DNA of 64,000 nucleotides, taken from Halobacteriovorax marinus SJ (GTDB taxonomy: Bacteria; Bdellovibrionota; Bacteriovoracia; Bacteriovoracales; Bacteriovoracaceae). The stretch covers positions 930,001 through 994,000 of the forward strand of contig NC_016620.1 in NCBI RefSeq assembly GCF_000210915.2, in the 5' to 3' direction. The translations under genes were made by a program, and so were the position numbers. Of this stretch, positions 9,274 through 18,120 are shown one piece after another (position 1 is the first letter of the stretch; each line of letters opens with the position of its first letter). Below the pieces are notes generated by a model. The model saw only the letters and a program-made list of their open reading frames with translations, was not told the origin of the DNA and searched no databases.

Positions 9274-10122
9274 ATGGCTAAATTAAAACATAAATTTGGA
9301 ACAACTTATTACGAGAAAAAGGGACGAAAAGGTAAAACACCGATTGTTTGCCTTCACGGTGGTCCTGGCGGGACTAGTAAGAAGATGACGCCTTTGTTTG
9401 AACTATCAGATGAGAGAGCGGTTTATATCTACGATCAAATTGGTGGTGGCCGCAGTAGTGAGCTTGATAAGAAATTTTGGAAAATTGAAACTTTTGTTGA
9501 AGAGCTAGATACTCTCGTAAAGCATTGGGGACTAGATGAATTCTACTTAATGGGAGGCTCTTGGGGAACAACATTAGCTCTTGAGTACTATTTAAGAAAA
9601 GGTAAGAAAGTAAAAGGGCTTATCTTTCAATCTCCAATGTTCAGCGCTAGAGATTGGCAAGAGGATGCAAACCTTTTAATTGAAAAGTTACCGGCAAAGT
9701 ATCGAAAGATTATTAACTATTGTCACGAAATAGGTGCAACAGATTCTAAAGTCTATAAAGAGGCAATTATAGAGTACTATTCGAGACACGTTTTTAGAGA
9801 TAAGGCTAAACTCTTAGAGAACTCCAAGAAGAAAAATACCAATCCTCACGGTGAGCAGGTCTATGAGTATATGTGGGGACCAAGTGAGTTCATGGCCACG
9901 GGAACACTTAAGAAATATAATCGTGTAAAAGACCTCTCTAAAATTAAAGTTCCAACTCTCTTTATTTGCGGTCAATACGATGAGGCGACTCCTGTGACCG
10001 CAAGTCGCTATAGTGAAAAAATTAAGGATTCTCGTCTAAAGGTCATTCGAGGAGCTTCTCATTCTATTTTAAGTGAGAAACCAAAAGACATGCTTAAAGT
10101 CATGAGAGATTTTTTGAAATAA
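9274..10122 (+). CDS. Proline iminopeptidase-like alpha/beta hydrolase (S33)
   Basis: A 282-residue cytoplasmic alpha/beta hydrolase. The oxyanion-hole motif HGGPGG is at 28-33, the DQIGGGRS segment at 54-61, and the nucleophile elbow GGSWG places Ser96. The acid is probably the Asp in CGQYDEATP and the base the His in RGASHS near the C terminus. These are the hallmarks of S33 prolyl aminopeptidases, which release N-terminal Pro or other residues; specificity is not certain. The start ATG follows an AGGAAAG ribosome binding site. The gene ends at a strong bidirectional terminator. Confidence 0.85.
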   Translation: MAKLKHKFGTTYYEKKGRKGKTPIVCLHGGPGGTSKKMTPLFELSDERAVYIYDQIGGGRSSELDKKFWKIETFVEELDTLVKHWGLDEFYLMGGSWGTTLALEYYLRKGKKVKGLIFQSPMFSARDWQEDANLLIEKLPAKYRKIINYCHEIGATDSKVYKEAIIEYYSRHVFRDKAKLLENSKKKNTNPHGEQVYEYMWGPSEFMATGTLKKYNRVKDLSKIKVPTLFICGQYDEATPVTASRYSEKIKDSRLKVIRGASHSILSEKPKDMLKVMRDFLK

Positions 10123-10153
10123 AAAAAGAGCTCCAATTGGAGCTCTCTTTTCT
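10120..10153. terminator. Bidirectional terminator
   Basis: A perfect palindrome GAGCTCC-AATT-GGAGCTC (10128-10145) is flanked by an A-run on the left and T-rich sequence on the right, and sits between two convergent genes, so it can stop transcription from both sides. Confidence 0.85.
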
Positions 10154-10170
10154 TGGGGGCCATGGGTGTC

Positions 10171-11013
10171 TTATCTAACTCGTGCTGGTCTTGTTGGACG
10201 AGTAGGTCTCGTCGGACGAGTTGGTTGTGTTTGTGCTCCTTTCTTTTCTGCGATTGATACTTGTAATTCACCTCTACTACCAAAGAGGTTTGTAGAGACT
10301 GCTGAGATTTCTAAGAACTTAACTTCTTTTGCGAGTTCCTTATTAAACTTAAATGAAGTTGGTCCTTTTACTTTACCTTCGAGTTCATCTAGGAAAACGA
10401 CTTGTCCATCAGCAAACTTTACTTTAACGCTTGTGATACTTACACTACCTTTCGCTGTTAACTGTACGGCCTTAAAGTCTTTTCCTACATTAATCTTCTT
10501 TGTATCTCCTATGATTTTATCTACTTTAAAACTATTTACCATTTTAAAAGATAGGGCATCTACTTTTGAGTATGGGTATGAAGGCTCTAGTTTTGTGACT
10601 GCCTTTATAGAGTCGACTTTTATATTACCTTTAAGGTGAACTTTCCAAGGGGCTGCCTCTTGTTGAGCTCTTAAAGGAGCAGAGAGGGTGATCGCATGGA
10701 ATCCTGATAAATCGCTATCAAATTGCTCTACTGTTCCTGGGATAACTTCTGGTGCTGTTTCAGAGTAGCCGATCGCCAAGTTTGCATCTGCATTTCCTTT
10801 CTTTGATTTAGCTTGTAGAACTACTTTTTGAAGTTTATGTCCCTCAATGATTCCTTTTCCAAATTTTCCATTAAGCATTCTTTTAAGATGAAAAGTTTGA
10901 TCTCCTTTTGAGTGTTGCGCGTTTAAATCAATTTTTAACTTCTGAGTTACGGCAAGTGCTTGTGGCATTGTTAGTGTGGCGGCTGTGGCAAGTAGGCATA
11001 ACGTTTTCTTCAT
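10171..11013 (-). CDS. Secreted protein of unknown function with a Thr-Arg-Pro repeat tail
   Basis: I do not recognise a family. From the ATG at 11013 (chosen over a TTG at 11031 because a purine-rich AGAGAGAAGAA stretch precedes it) the protein has 280 residues. It begins with a clear signal peptide (MKKTLCLLATAATLTMPQALA) and continues as a beta-rich, Lys-rich domain with repeated VKVDSIKAV/SITSVKVKF-like strands. The C terminus is a low-complexity tail of about four Thr-Arg-Pro units ending in Ala-Arg-Val-Arg, encoded by near-identical 9-bp repeats at about 10180-10225. The tail is strongly basic and could bind nucleic acid, polysaccharide or membrane. Monocistronic. Confidence 0.7.
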   Translation of the reverse strand: MKKTLCLLATAATLTMPQALAVTQKLKIDLNAQHSKGDQTFHLKRMLNGKFGKGIIEGHKLQKVVLQAKSKKGNADANLAIGYSETAPEVIPGTVEQFDSDLSGFHAITLSAPLRAQQEAAPWKVHLKGNIKVDSIKAVTKLEPSYPYSKVDALSFKMVNSFKVDKIIGDTKKINVGKDFKAVQLTAKGSVSITSVKVKFADGQVVFLDELEGKVKGPTSFKFNKELAKEVKFLEISAVSTNLFGSRGELQVSIAEKKGAQTQPTRPTRPTRPTRPARVR

Positions 11014-11219
11014 TTCTTCTCTCTCCCTCAAGATAATGGACGCAATAATAGAGGACCATTTCTGGTTGACTCATACTATTCCTTAGTACTTTTAACGATA
11101 AAAATTACTAAGCAAGTGAGATGCCAAAAATAGGAGAGTAAAATAGATGTTTTTGGTGTCAGTTTGGTATAGATGTCAGAAGATGTTTAAAGCATTTTGA
11201 GACCAGTTTCACACTGGCC

Positions 11220-11732
11220 CTATTTTTCTTTGAACTCGGCTTCAAATACACCGGGTTCAACTTCACGATTAGTTCGTTTGCTAAACTGTTCTTGTTCAAA
11301 TGGGTTGCTCTTAGATTGGTAGCTAAAACCTCCACCAAAGCTAGATGCACCAAATTTGATATTCCCACTCTTTATAGCTTTTTCGAAATAGCCTTTTAGA
11401 AAGGCCGTGAGTAGGTGTCTCGTTCCTGGAAAGACCATGCAGATTCCCATGATGTCTGTGAGAAAGCCAGGAGTAAGAAGAAGTAGACCGCCTCCAAAGA
11501 CGAGAAGTCCATGCATGAGTTGGTTTGTTGGCAGAGAGCCTCTATTGAGATCATTTTGAATCGAAGCTAGAATGGCCAATCCTTGTGATTTAGCTAAGCT
11601 GGCCCCGACGATACCTGTTAAAATAACTACCGCTAACGTATTGAGTCCGCCAATCTGGGCACCAATCGAAAATAAGAGATAGATCTCTATGGCCGGAATA
11701 ACGGTAAATAATAAAACTAATATTGGAAACAT
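11220..11732 (-). CDS. fxsA: FxsA family membrane protein
   Basis: A 170-residue protein matching FxsA, a cytoplasmic-membrane protein that in E. coli alleviates exclusion of phage T7 by the F plasmid when overproduced. Visible are an N-terminal hydrophobic hairpin (1-45, with PAIEIYLLF and GIVGASLAKSQG) and a second one (about 73-95, LLLTPGFLTDIMG), then a hydrophilic Phe/Gln-rich tail. The conserved LLTPGFLTD motif is diagnostic. The normal function is unknown. It is divergent from the SUI1-like gene, with 95 bp between starts. Confidence 0.88.
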   Translation of the reverse strand: MFPILVLLFTVIPAIEIYLLFSIGAQIGGLNTLAVVILTGIVGASLAKSQGLAILASIQNDLNRGSLPTNQLMHGLLVFGGGLLLLTPGFLTDIMGICMVFPGTRHLLTAFLKGYFEKAIKSGNIKFGASSFGGGFSYQSKSNPFEQEQFSKRTNREVEPGVFEAEFKEK

Positions 11733-11827
11733 TCTTTCTCCTTAGGTATTTTATAGCAAAGTTTGATGAAGAACCCCATCATTCTATTGTAAAATTACTG
11801 TCAAATGACCTATTTTTGAGGATCTAT

Positions 11828-12166
11828 ATGAATAATGATGACTATGAATTAGTATACGTCAGCGATGGTTCTGGAAAGAATCAACTGGATAAGAATAAGA
11901 AGAAGAAAGAGAAATTACCTGAAATTATCCCATCGCAGACGACTTTAAAGATGAGGATTGAGAAAAAGGGAAGGGGCGGTAAGGCCGTTACTGTTTTCTA
12001 TGAATTTCCACATAATCCCCCATTCTTTAAAAGACTAATGAAAGAGTTAAAGAATTACTGTGCTACAGGTGGAAGCTTTAAAGATGATACATTTGAGATT
12101 CAGGGAGATCAGAGAGAAAAGCTGAAGCCCTATCTTGAAGAAAAGGGCTTCACTGTAAAGGGGTAG
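11828..12166 (+). CDS. SUI1/YciH-type translation initiation factor homologue
   Basis: A 112-residue protein whose C-terminal 75 residues form the SUI1/eIF1 domain (TLKMRIEKKGRGGKAVTVF at about 37-55, then CATGGSFKDDTFEIQGD). Bacterial YciH-type proteins affect the fidelity of translation initiation under stress. The ATG at 11828 is chosen because GAGGA (11818-11822) precedes it and the SUI1 alignment begins soon after; a longer reading frame extends to 11723 but would overlap the divergent fxsA start. The N terminus is a Lys/Asp-rich linker typical of bacterial members. The stop lies only 4 bp from the convergent helicase gene. Confidence 0.88.
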   Translation: MNNDDYELVYVSDGSGKNQLDKNKKKKEKLPEIIPSQTTLKMRIEKKGRGGKAVTVFYEFPHNPPFFKRLMKELKNYCATGGSFKDDTFEIQGDQREKLKPYLEEKGFTVKG

Positions 12167-12170
12167 GAGC

Positions 12171-14135
12171 TTAGTTTAAGCTAAGCTCTACCTGCTTAAA
12201 GCGTCCCTCTCCTATAGAGTTGGACTTAAATTTAGGGTCTTCACTAATATATTGATGAACAATTCTTCTTTGTGCCGGATTCATTGACTTGAGAAGGATC
12301 GCCTTTTTAGATTCTAAGACTTTTTTCTTCATCTCATCTACTAATGAGAGAATTTCTTTTTCATTACTCTTATTCTTAGGTCTGTCGTTTTGATTGTCTT
12401 CGTTAAAACATCTAAGCGTAAGTTTTACTTCATTTTTCATATGAACTTTTCTTAGTAGAAATTGCTTAATTAAAGTTTCAAATGAAATAAGTAACTCGGC
12501 TTTATTTCTTAGCAATAGTCCTAGATCATTTCCTGTGTAAGTCACCTTGAGATGATCGTCTTTAAAAGAAACTTTTACGAATAAATCAAGTTGTGCCTTT
12601 CTTAGAATACCTATTAGAAATGGAGTAAGTACTTTTTTAAAGATAGGCTTAAGTGAGTGCTTATATGTATTCTTTCTTGGACCAAAGAAGAAGAAGAGTT
12701 TTCTTCCTTCTTTAACTAACTCTGTATTGATTAAGTGAGAGTCTTTTACTGCAAAGTACTTAAGCGCTGCTGCAATAGACTCTTTCTCAGAGCTTGCTGT
12801 AGAAATAAAGAATCTTCTATCGTTTTTAAATACTTTTCCAATAAATGGAATAGTACTTGTTCTTGGCTTAACTTCTTTACTTGCTGGCTTCTTCGTATCT
12901 TTTGATTTAGAAGTTTTCTTGCTATCTCTGCTTGGTCTCTCAACGACTTGTAGAGACTTCGCATCCAGATATGGTTTAGGACATACATCAGTTGCAAAGT
13001 CCTCATCACCTAGGTCCATTTTTGGAATACTACCTCCAATAAATTCAGAGATAGGGTCTAGGTTTTCGCAGTCTTCAAAAGAGCAGAAGCTGATGGCCTG
13101 ACCATCTTTTCCGGCCCTACCTGTACGTCCAATTCTATGAACATAACTTGCAGCTTCATTTGGAAGGTCAAAGTTGATGACTAAGTTTACATCCTTAATG
13201 TCGAGTCCTCTCGCCGCTACATCAGTACAAACAAGAATAGTCGTTTCCTTAGATCTAAACTCTTCCATTAAGCGAGTTCTCTTATTCTGCGGCATGCGCC
13301 CTGAAATTGGCTTGGCCTTAAAGTTCATTTTCTTAAGCCACTCTGCAACGAGGTGTGTTTGAAATTGAGTGTTACAGAAAATAATAGCGTAAGCGTCTTC
13401 GTGAGTTTGAAGCTGCTTTACTAAGAGTGGCATTTTTTCGTTCTTATCGATCATTGCAATTTTATGATCAATATTATCTACAAGGATAGATTCCTCATTT
13501 AATTTTATCTCAAGTGGTTGAGAGCCAAACTTAAATGCAGTGTTGAGAACATCCATATTTGTCGTGGCAGAAACCATGATAAGTTGTCTTGTCTTTGGTA
13601 TGCCATTTAAAATAAATTCGATATCTTTTTTAAATCCCATATCAAAGAGTCTATCCGCTTCGTCAAAAACAACAGCGAGACAATTTGCAAGATCGATTTC
13701 TTTTTGCTTTGTGAGATCGTTTAGCCTTCCTGGAGTAGCCACAAGAACATGAACGCCTTCTTTTAGTTCTTCGATTTGTTTCTCAATCTTCTCTCCACCA
13801 ATAATGCATGAAGATTTGATTCCTAGTTCTGCACCAACTTGCTCAAAGAACTTATTAGTTTGTTGGGCCAGCTCTCTCGTTGGACTTAAAATAACGATTT
13901 GTTGGCTTGGATTATCAAGGGCCTTTTCCTCTAGAAGGATCTCCATAATTGGAATGGCAAATGAACCTGTCTTTCCACTCCCTGTCTCTGCGAGTGCAAA
14001 AATATCTTTCTTTTCTAGTATTGGCTTGATTGTTAGGTCTTGAATTTCACTGGCTTCTTTAAAACCGTGTGAGTTAAGAGCTTTGATTAGTTCTGGTTGA
14101 AGATTATATTCAACAAATTCTTTGGTTGTTTTCAT
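12171..14135 (-). CDS. DEAD-box RNA helicase fused to a Jag/KhpB-like RNA-binding module
   Basis: A 654-residue protein. Residues 1-370 form a complete DEAD-box helicase: Q motif region, Walker A AETGSGKT, PTRELA, ATPGR, DEAD, SAT, and HRIGRTGRAG. A Lys/Ser-rich linker (about 385-430) follows. Residues 440-654 are not a usual helicase tail; they read as the three parts of Jag (SpoIIIJ-associated, KhpB): a Jag_N-like segment (about 441-489), a KH-like segment (518-577, NDLGLLLRNKAELL) and an R3H domain (598-654) with the diagnostic R623-R-I-V-H627 preceded by KSMNPAQ and followed by an SIGEG motif. The KH GxxG loop is degenerate. Jag/KhpB is a global RNA-binding protein, so the fusion would tether a helicase to its RNA targets. 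Monocistronic. Confidence 0.85.
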   Translation of the reverse strand: MKTTKEFVEYNLQPELIKALNSHGFKEASEIQDLTIKPILEKKDIFALAETGSGKTGSFAIPIMEILLEEKALDNPSQQIVILSPTRELAQQTNKFFEQVGAELGIKSSCIIGGEKIEKQIEELKEGVHVLVATPGRLNDLTKQKEIDLANCLAVVFDEADRLFDMGFKKDIEFILNGIPKTRQLIMVSATTNMDVLNTAFKFGSQPLEIKLNEESILVDNIDHKIAMIDKNEKMPLLVKQLQTHEDAYAIIFCNTQFQTHLVAEWLKKMNFKAKPISGRMPQNKRTRLMEEFRSKETTILVCTDVAARGLDIKDVNLVINFDLPNEAASYVHRIGRTGRAGKDGQAISFCSFEDCENLDPISEFIGGSIPKMDLGDEDFATDVCPKPYLDAKSLQVVERPSRDSKKTSKSKDTKKPASKEVKPRTSTIPFIGKVFKNDRRFFISTASSEKESIAAALKYFAVKDSHLINTELVKEGRKLFFFFGPRKNTYKHSLKPIFKKVLTPFLIGILRKAQLDLFVKVSFKDDHLKVTYTGNDLGLLLRNKAELLISFETLIKQFLLRKVHMKNEVKLTLRCFNEDNQNDRPKNKSNEKEILSLVDEMKKKVLESKKAILLKSMNPAQRRIVHQYISEDPKFKSNSIGEGRFKQVELSLN

Positions 14136-14391
14136 GTATGCGACTTTCCTTTTAATTATCTTAGTGTTCTACAAGAAAAATCATAAACTTACCAATTTAA
14201 TTAGGTATTTCCTTAGTGTGAGTAGCGCATCAAGAGGCTGAAATTGTATAATCTCTATAAAATGAAATTAGGAATTCTTAAAAATTATTAACTATAAAGA
14301 GATGGCGCACAGCGTGGCTATGAGTCATTTATTTCTTATAACGAGTTGATTAATATGAAGGAAATAATATTTCAAGGTTAGATGGCCAGGC

Positions 14392-15708
14392 ATGGAAAAG
14401 AGATTTAACTTCTGGGGCACACTCGAGTCCAAAGAATTAGAAAGAGAATTTTTAAATAGTAAGTGGAACGAAAATAAGAACTATATTTTCTTAACTTATT
14501 TTCTTTGTTGTTTCTTCTTTCTCTTGGCCGGAGTTTTTGGGGATTTCCAGAGAGCATTTCACATAGCTAGCGCTAAAGATCTCTTACTTTTTAGAGTTTT
14601 TCTATTGATGATATCCATGGTCTTCTTTGTTATCTATGGCAGGGTTCAAACGCGACCAAAGTATTTAGAACTTTGGTTAGATGCGATGAAGTATCTCTCC
14701 ACCGCCATTATAGTGCTCTTAACTTTTTGTACACAGGGAACAAGCTTAACTCTACTTCCTGGATCAATGATGATGGTCATTGGTTTTTATATGATTCTTC
14801 CTGGTCGTATTTTCTCTTCTACCATTTGCGCTCTCGCACTGATGTTGAATTTTTTATTTCTACAAGATGCCAGACTTACTTATGGAGTTGAAGTTCATAG
14901 ATATATGGCCTTTATGCTCTTTGCGATTGAGGTCCTTCTTTGCACGTTTAAGATTAAGCATGACAAATGGGCGAGAGGAGAGTTTATTTCGCAAAAAGAA
15001 CTTGATGGTCTTAATAGTGCTAAAGATAAAATCTTAGCAACTATTGGTCACGATGTGAGAAGTCCTCTTGTGATCATGCTCTCTAGAGCAGAGTCGAGTC
15101 TTATTAGTCTGGAAAATAATGAGTTAGATAAAGTTAAGAAGTCTCAAGAAATTATCATGAGAACCGTTTTAAAATTAGATGGAATGCTTAGTGATATTGT
15201 GAACTGGGCAATATCAGAGCTACAACAAGGAAGAGAATCTAGAAGCTTTCTTAATATTGAAGAGAGTATCAATGAAGCTGTAGAATTTAATTTTGAATTA
15301 GCTAAAGAGAAGATGATTAATATAAAGAAGAACACGACTCCTTGTAAGTTTCTCTATGAGCATCGAATGGTCTCTATATGCTTTAGAAATATAATCTCTA
15401 ATGCCGTAAAGTTCAGTCCTGGTAACTCTACAATTGAAATTAATGGAGAAAGAGTCGGTGATCACTATATTCTTCGAGTTGAAGACGAGGGACCTGGAAT
15501 GGATGAGGAACTTATTACAAAAATTAAAAGAGGTGAGAACTTCAACCGTCACCCTGGAACAGAGGGAGAGATGGGAACAGGTCTAGGTCTTCGCTTAGTT
15601 CGAAATGTTTTAGATAAACACGGCGCAGAGATGGAATTAAGCCCAAGAGAAAATAAAGGAATGTCTTTCATTGTTAAATTTCCTGTTGTTGGAGAAAAGA
15701 ATGCATAA
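14392..15708 (+). CDS. Membrane-bound sensor histidine kinase
   Basis: A 438-residue kinase. The N-terminal 190 residues hold about six hydrophobic helices (near 33-52, 63-85, 100-120, 125-140, 140-155, 165-185) with little periplasmic loop, so the signal may be membrane-borne or intramembrane. A HisKA domain follows with the phospho-acceptor His at about 220 (ATIGHDVRSP), then a HATPase domain with the N box (NIISNAVKFSP), G1 (DEGPGMD) and G2 (GTGLGL). No response regulator is adjacent, so its partner is unknown. The 3' end overlaps the start of the parvulin gene by 8 bp, suggesting coupled translation. Confidence 0.9.
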   Translation: MEKRFNFWGTLESKELEREFLNSKWNENKNYIFLTYFLCCFFFLLAGVFGDFQRAFHIASAKDLLLFRVFLLMISMVFFVIYGRVQTRPKYLELWLDAMKYLSTAIIVLLTFCTQGTSLTLLPGSMMMVIGFYMILPGRIFSSTICALALMLNFLFLQDARLTYGVEVHRYMAFMLFAIEVLLCTFKIKHDKWARGEFISQKELDGLNSAKDKILATIGHDVRSPLVIMLSRAESSLISLENNELDKVKKSQEIIMRTVLKLDGMLSDIVNWAISELQQGRESRSFLNIEESINEAVEFNFELAKEKMINIKKNTTPCKFLYEHRMVSICFRNIISNAVKFSPGNSTIEINGERVGDHYILRVEDEGPGMDEELITKIKRGENFNRHPGTEGEMGTGLGLRLVRNVLDKHGAEMELSPRENKGMSFIVKFPVVGEKNA

Positions 15709-15988
15709 ATCACTCGCTCGCTACAGGGCCCGACATATTTTACTTGAAGATGTAGAGGACGCTCAATATGTCCTAGAGAAGTTACAGCAGGGAGAGGACT
15801 TTGGTGAGCTCGCAAAAGAATTATCGGAATGTAATAGCTCTCAAAAGGGTGGAGATTTAGGTCTCTTTGTCTCTGGTCAAGTTGCTCCGGAGGTAGAGCG
15901 CGCAATATATCATTTAAAGATTGATGAGATTAGTGAGCCAGTTGAATCTGAATATGGGTTTCACATTATACAGAGATTAGCATTGTAG
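15701..15988 (+). CDS. Single-domain parvulin peptidyl-prolyl isomerase
   Basis: A 95-residue protein made of one PpiC-type rotamase domain: ARHILLED at the start, the GEDFGELAKELSEC segment, KGGDLGLF, and the closing YGFHIIQRL. There is no signal peptide, so it should act in the cytoplasm. The ATG at 15701 is preferred over an upstream in-frame start at 15671 because a GGAGAAAAG site precedes it and the domain begins right after. It overlaps the end of the histidine kinase and lies 8 bp before the RadD-like gene. A second parvulin of the same type is at 26815. Confidence 0.88.
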   Translation: MHKSLARYRARHILLEDVEDAQYVLEKLQQGEDFGELAKELSECNSSQKGGDLGLFVSGQVAPEVERAIYHLKIDEISEPVESEYGFHIIQRLAL

Positions 15989-15996
15989 AAAGCAAG

Positions 15997-17718
15997 ATGT
16001 ACGAGTTAAGGCCATACCAAAGAGAAGCAGTGGATGCCACTGTTGAACATTTTAAAAAGCGTAAAGATCCTGCGCTTATTGTTCTACCTACTGGAGCAGG
16101 AAAGAGCCTCGTTATTGCTGAACTCGCAAGAATTGCAAGGGGAAGAGTGCTCTCCTTGGCCCACGTAAAAGAATTAGTTGAACAAAATCATGATAAGTAT
16201 GAGAGCTATGGAAATGAAGCAGGGATTTTCTCTGCTGGATTAAATAGAAAAGATCATACGGAAAAAGTTATCTTTGGCTCGATTCAATCAGTGGCCAGAG
16301 CACAGGGGAGCTTCTTTAAAGATTTCTCTCTTTTAATTATCGACGAGTGTCACAGAGTTTCAATGGAAGGGGAGACTCAATATCAGAGTGTGATCTCTCT
16401 TTTAAAAGAATATAATCCTGATCTTTGTATTCTTGGTCTTACCGCAACTCCTTATCGTCTAGGTCTTGGATGGATTTATAACTACCACTATAGAGGAATG
16501 GAAAAGAGTGAGGATGAGCGCTTTTTTAAGAAGTGTATATATGAGCTTCCTCTTAGCTATATGATTAAGAATAAATATTTAACTCCTCCTATAGTTATCG
16601 ATTCACCGGTGGCGTGCTACGATTTCTCAAGCCTTACTCCAAATCAAAATGGAAACTTCTCCACCTTACAAATAGAAGAAATTTTAGGTGATCAAAAGAG
16701 AGTGACTCCAGGAATAATTGGACACATTATTGAGCAGGCAAGTAGTAGGGCAGGCGTGATGATTTTTACTTCATCAGTGAGACATGCTCGAGAAATTTTA
16801 GGGCTCTTGCCTAAAGAGATCTCGCAAATAGTCACTGGAGAGACTCCTGACTTTGAAAGAGATAGCATTATAAGTTCTTTCAAAGAAAGAAAAATAAAGT
16901 TTCTAGTTAATGTATCAGTTCTAACAACTGGTTTTGATGCTCCTCATGTAGATTTAATAGCACTACTTAGACCAACAGAGTCTGTAAGTCTCTATCAACA
17001 AATTATTGGAAGGGGTCTGAGACTTTTTGAAGGAAAGAAAGATTGTCTGGTTCTAGATTATACGGGACAGGGGCATGATCTTTTTTCTCCTGAAGTTGGC
17101 AATGAGAAGGTCGATAGTGACAGTGAGGCCGTAAATGTATTATGCCCTGATTGCGGGCACGAAAATATCTTTTGGGGTAAGAAGTCTGAGGACGGGCATA
17201 TCATTGAACATTATGGACGAAAGTGCCAAGGTGCCTATGAAGATCCTGAGACATTTGAAATTTCTGCCTGTGGCTTTCTTTTTAGATTTAAAATCTGTGA
17301 GAGCTGTGGGCTTGAGAATGATATCTCTGCCAGAGAGTGTAGTGGTTGTTCTGAAGTACTTATAGATCCAGACACTAAGCTAAAAGAGGCCATGCAACTT
17401 AAAGACGCCCATGTGCTTAGATGTGATACGATGAATTTTGAAGTTGATCACGACAAAAAAGGTAGAGAAAGATTGAGTGTTCGTTACTATGATTATGATG
17501 GAGAGCACTTAAGTGAGTATTTCTATCTCGCTAGAGATGATCAGAAAGGGGCCTTCTTTCATAGCTTTGTTAGGCCCCATTTAAAAAACTCTGGTCAGAA
17601 GTTTGATATTATCTCACCAGAGCAAGTTGTAAGAATCTCTCCACTTTTTCGTATGCCCAAATATGTTATCGCCAGAAAGGTGAAGAACTTTTGGAAAGTG
17701 AGAGAGAAAGTATTCTAG
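15997..17718 (+). CDS. radD: RadD/YejH-like superfamily 2 helicase
   Basis: A 573-residue SF2 helicase: Q-like motif LRPYQREAV at the start, Walker A PTGAGKS, DECH box (IIDECHR), GLTATPYRLG, and motif VI IIGRGLR. Between and after the helicase lobes lie zinc-binding cysteines (CPDCGHEN, a Cys-rich CQGAYEDP...SACGF part and CESCGLENDISARECSGC). The length and zinc-finger positions match E. coli RadD (YejH), a DNA-repair ATPase linked to recombination and RecA-mediated strand exchange. It follows the parvulin gene by 8 bp and is probably co-transcribed with it and the histidine kinase. The stop is 3 bp from the convergent gene. Confidence 0.87.
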   Translation: MYELRPYQREAVDATVEHFKKRKDPALIVLPTGAGKSLVIAELARIARGRVLSLAHVKELVEQNHDKYESYGNEAGIFSAGLNRKDHTEKVIFGSIQSVARAQGSFFKDFSLLIIDECHRVSMEGETQYQSVISLLKEYNPDLCILGLTATPYRLGLGWIYNYHYRGMEKSEDERFFKKCIYELPLSYMIKNKYLTPPIVIDSPVACYDFSSLTPNQNGNFSTLQIEEILGDQKRVTPGIIGHIIEQASSRAGVMIFTSSVRHAREILGLLPKEISQIVTGETPDFERDSIISSFKERKIKFLVNVSVLTTGFDAPHVDLIALLRPTESVSLYQQIIGRGLRLFEGKKDCLVLDYTGQGHDLFSPEVGNEKVDSDSEAVNVLCPDCGHENIFWGKKSEDGHIIEHYGRKCQGAYEDPETFEISACGFLFRFKICESCGLENDISARECSGCSEVLIDPDTKLKEAMQLKDAHVLRCDTMNFEVDHDKKGRERLSVRYYDYDGEHLSEYFYLARDDQKGAFFHSFVRPHLKNSGQKFDIISPEQVVRISPLFRMPKYVIARKVKNFWKVREKVF

Positions 17719-17721
17719 CTC

Positions 17722-18033
17722 TTACTCTGCTTCTACAACAAAGTGATTGAGTACATAGCAGTTTTCAGGGTTTAGAATAACTGCTTCTTTAAACCAACCT
17801 GAGTGATATGAACCTGTGTTGTAAAATACAACAGTATCTATAGAGTAATTTGCCAGAAGTTGCCCTCTTGGAGTCGTGAAGTCTGTATTCGCCTCTAAAA
17901 GAATTGGCGCAGACATTTGCATCGGTCTGTCACTTCTATTACCAAAAGATCTTAAGTAGTTGGCAGCATCTAATTCACAATTTGCATGTGCCGAAACAGT
18001 TAATAATAGAAATGGAAGTAAAAGTAATTTCAT
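17722..18033 (-). CDS. Small secreted protein of unknown function
   Basis: I do not recognise a family. The 103-residue product starts with a clear signal peptide (MKLLLLPFLLLTVSAHA, cleavage near residue 17) and the mature part has two cysteines (just after the predicted cleavage and in ENCYV near the C terminus) that could form a disulfide. It is mostly beta-like. It is a single gene, convergent with radD. Confidence 0.55.
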   Translation of the reverse strand: MKLLLLPFLLLTVSAHANCELDAANYLRSFGNRSDRPMQMSAPILLEANTDFTTPRGQLLANYSIDTVVFYNTGSYHSGWFKEAVILNPENCYVLNHFVVEAE

Positions 18034-18120
18034 AGTTAGTCCTAGATGATAGATGAATTTTGCCGTAATATAGTATACTTAGGATTTTAGGTCAAAGTAT
18101 CGTCTGGAGAATTGGGGACT

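Noticed and set aside
14136-14391. Gap before the histidine kinase searched for RNA or small genes
   Set aside because: An AT-rich stretch with TATAAT at 14247-14252 but no matching -35 and no coding frame with a ribosome binding site.
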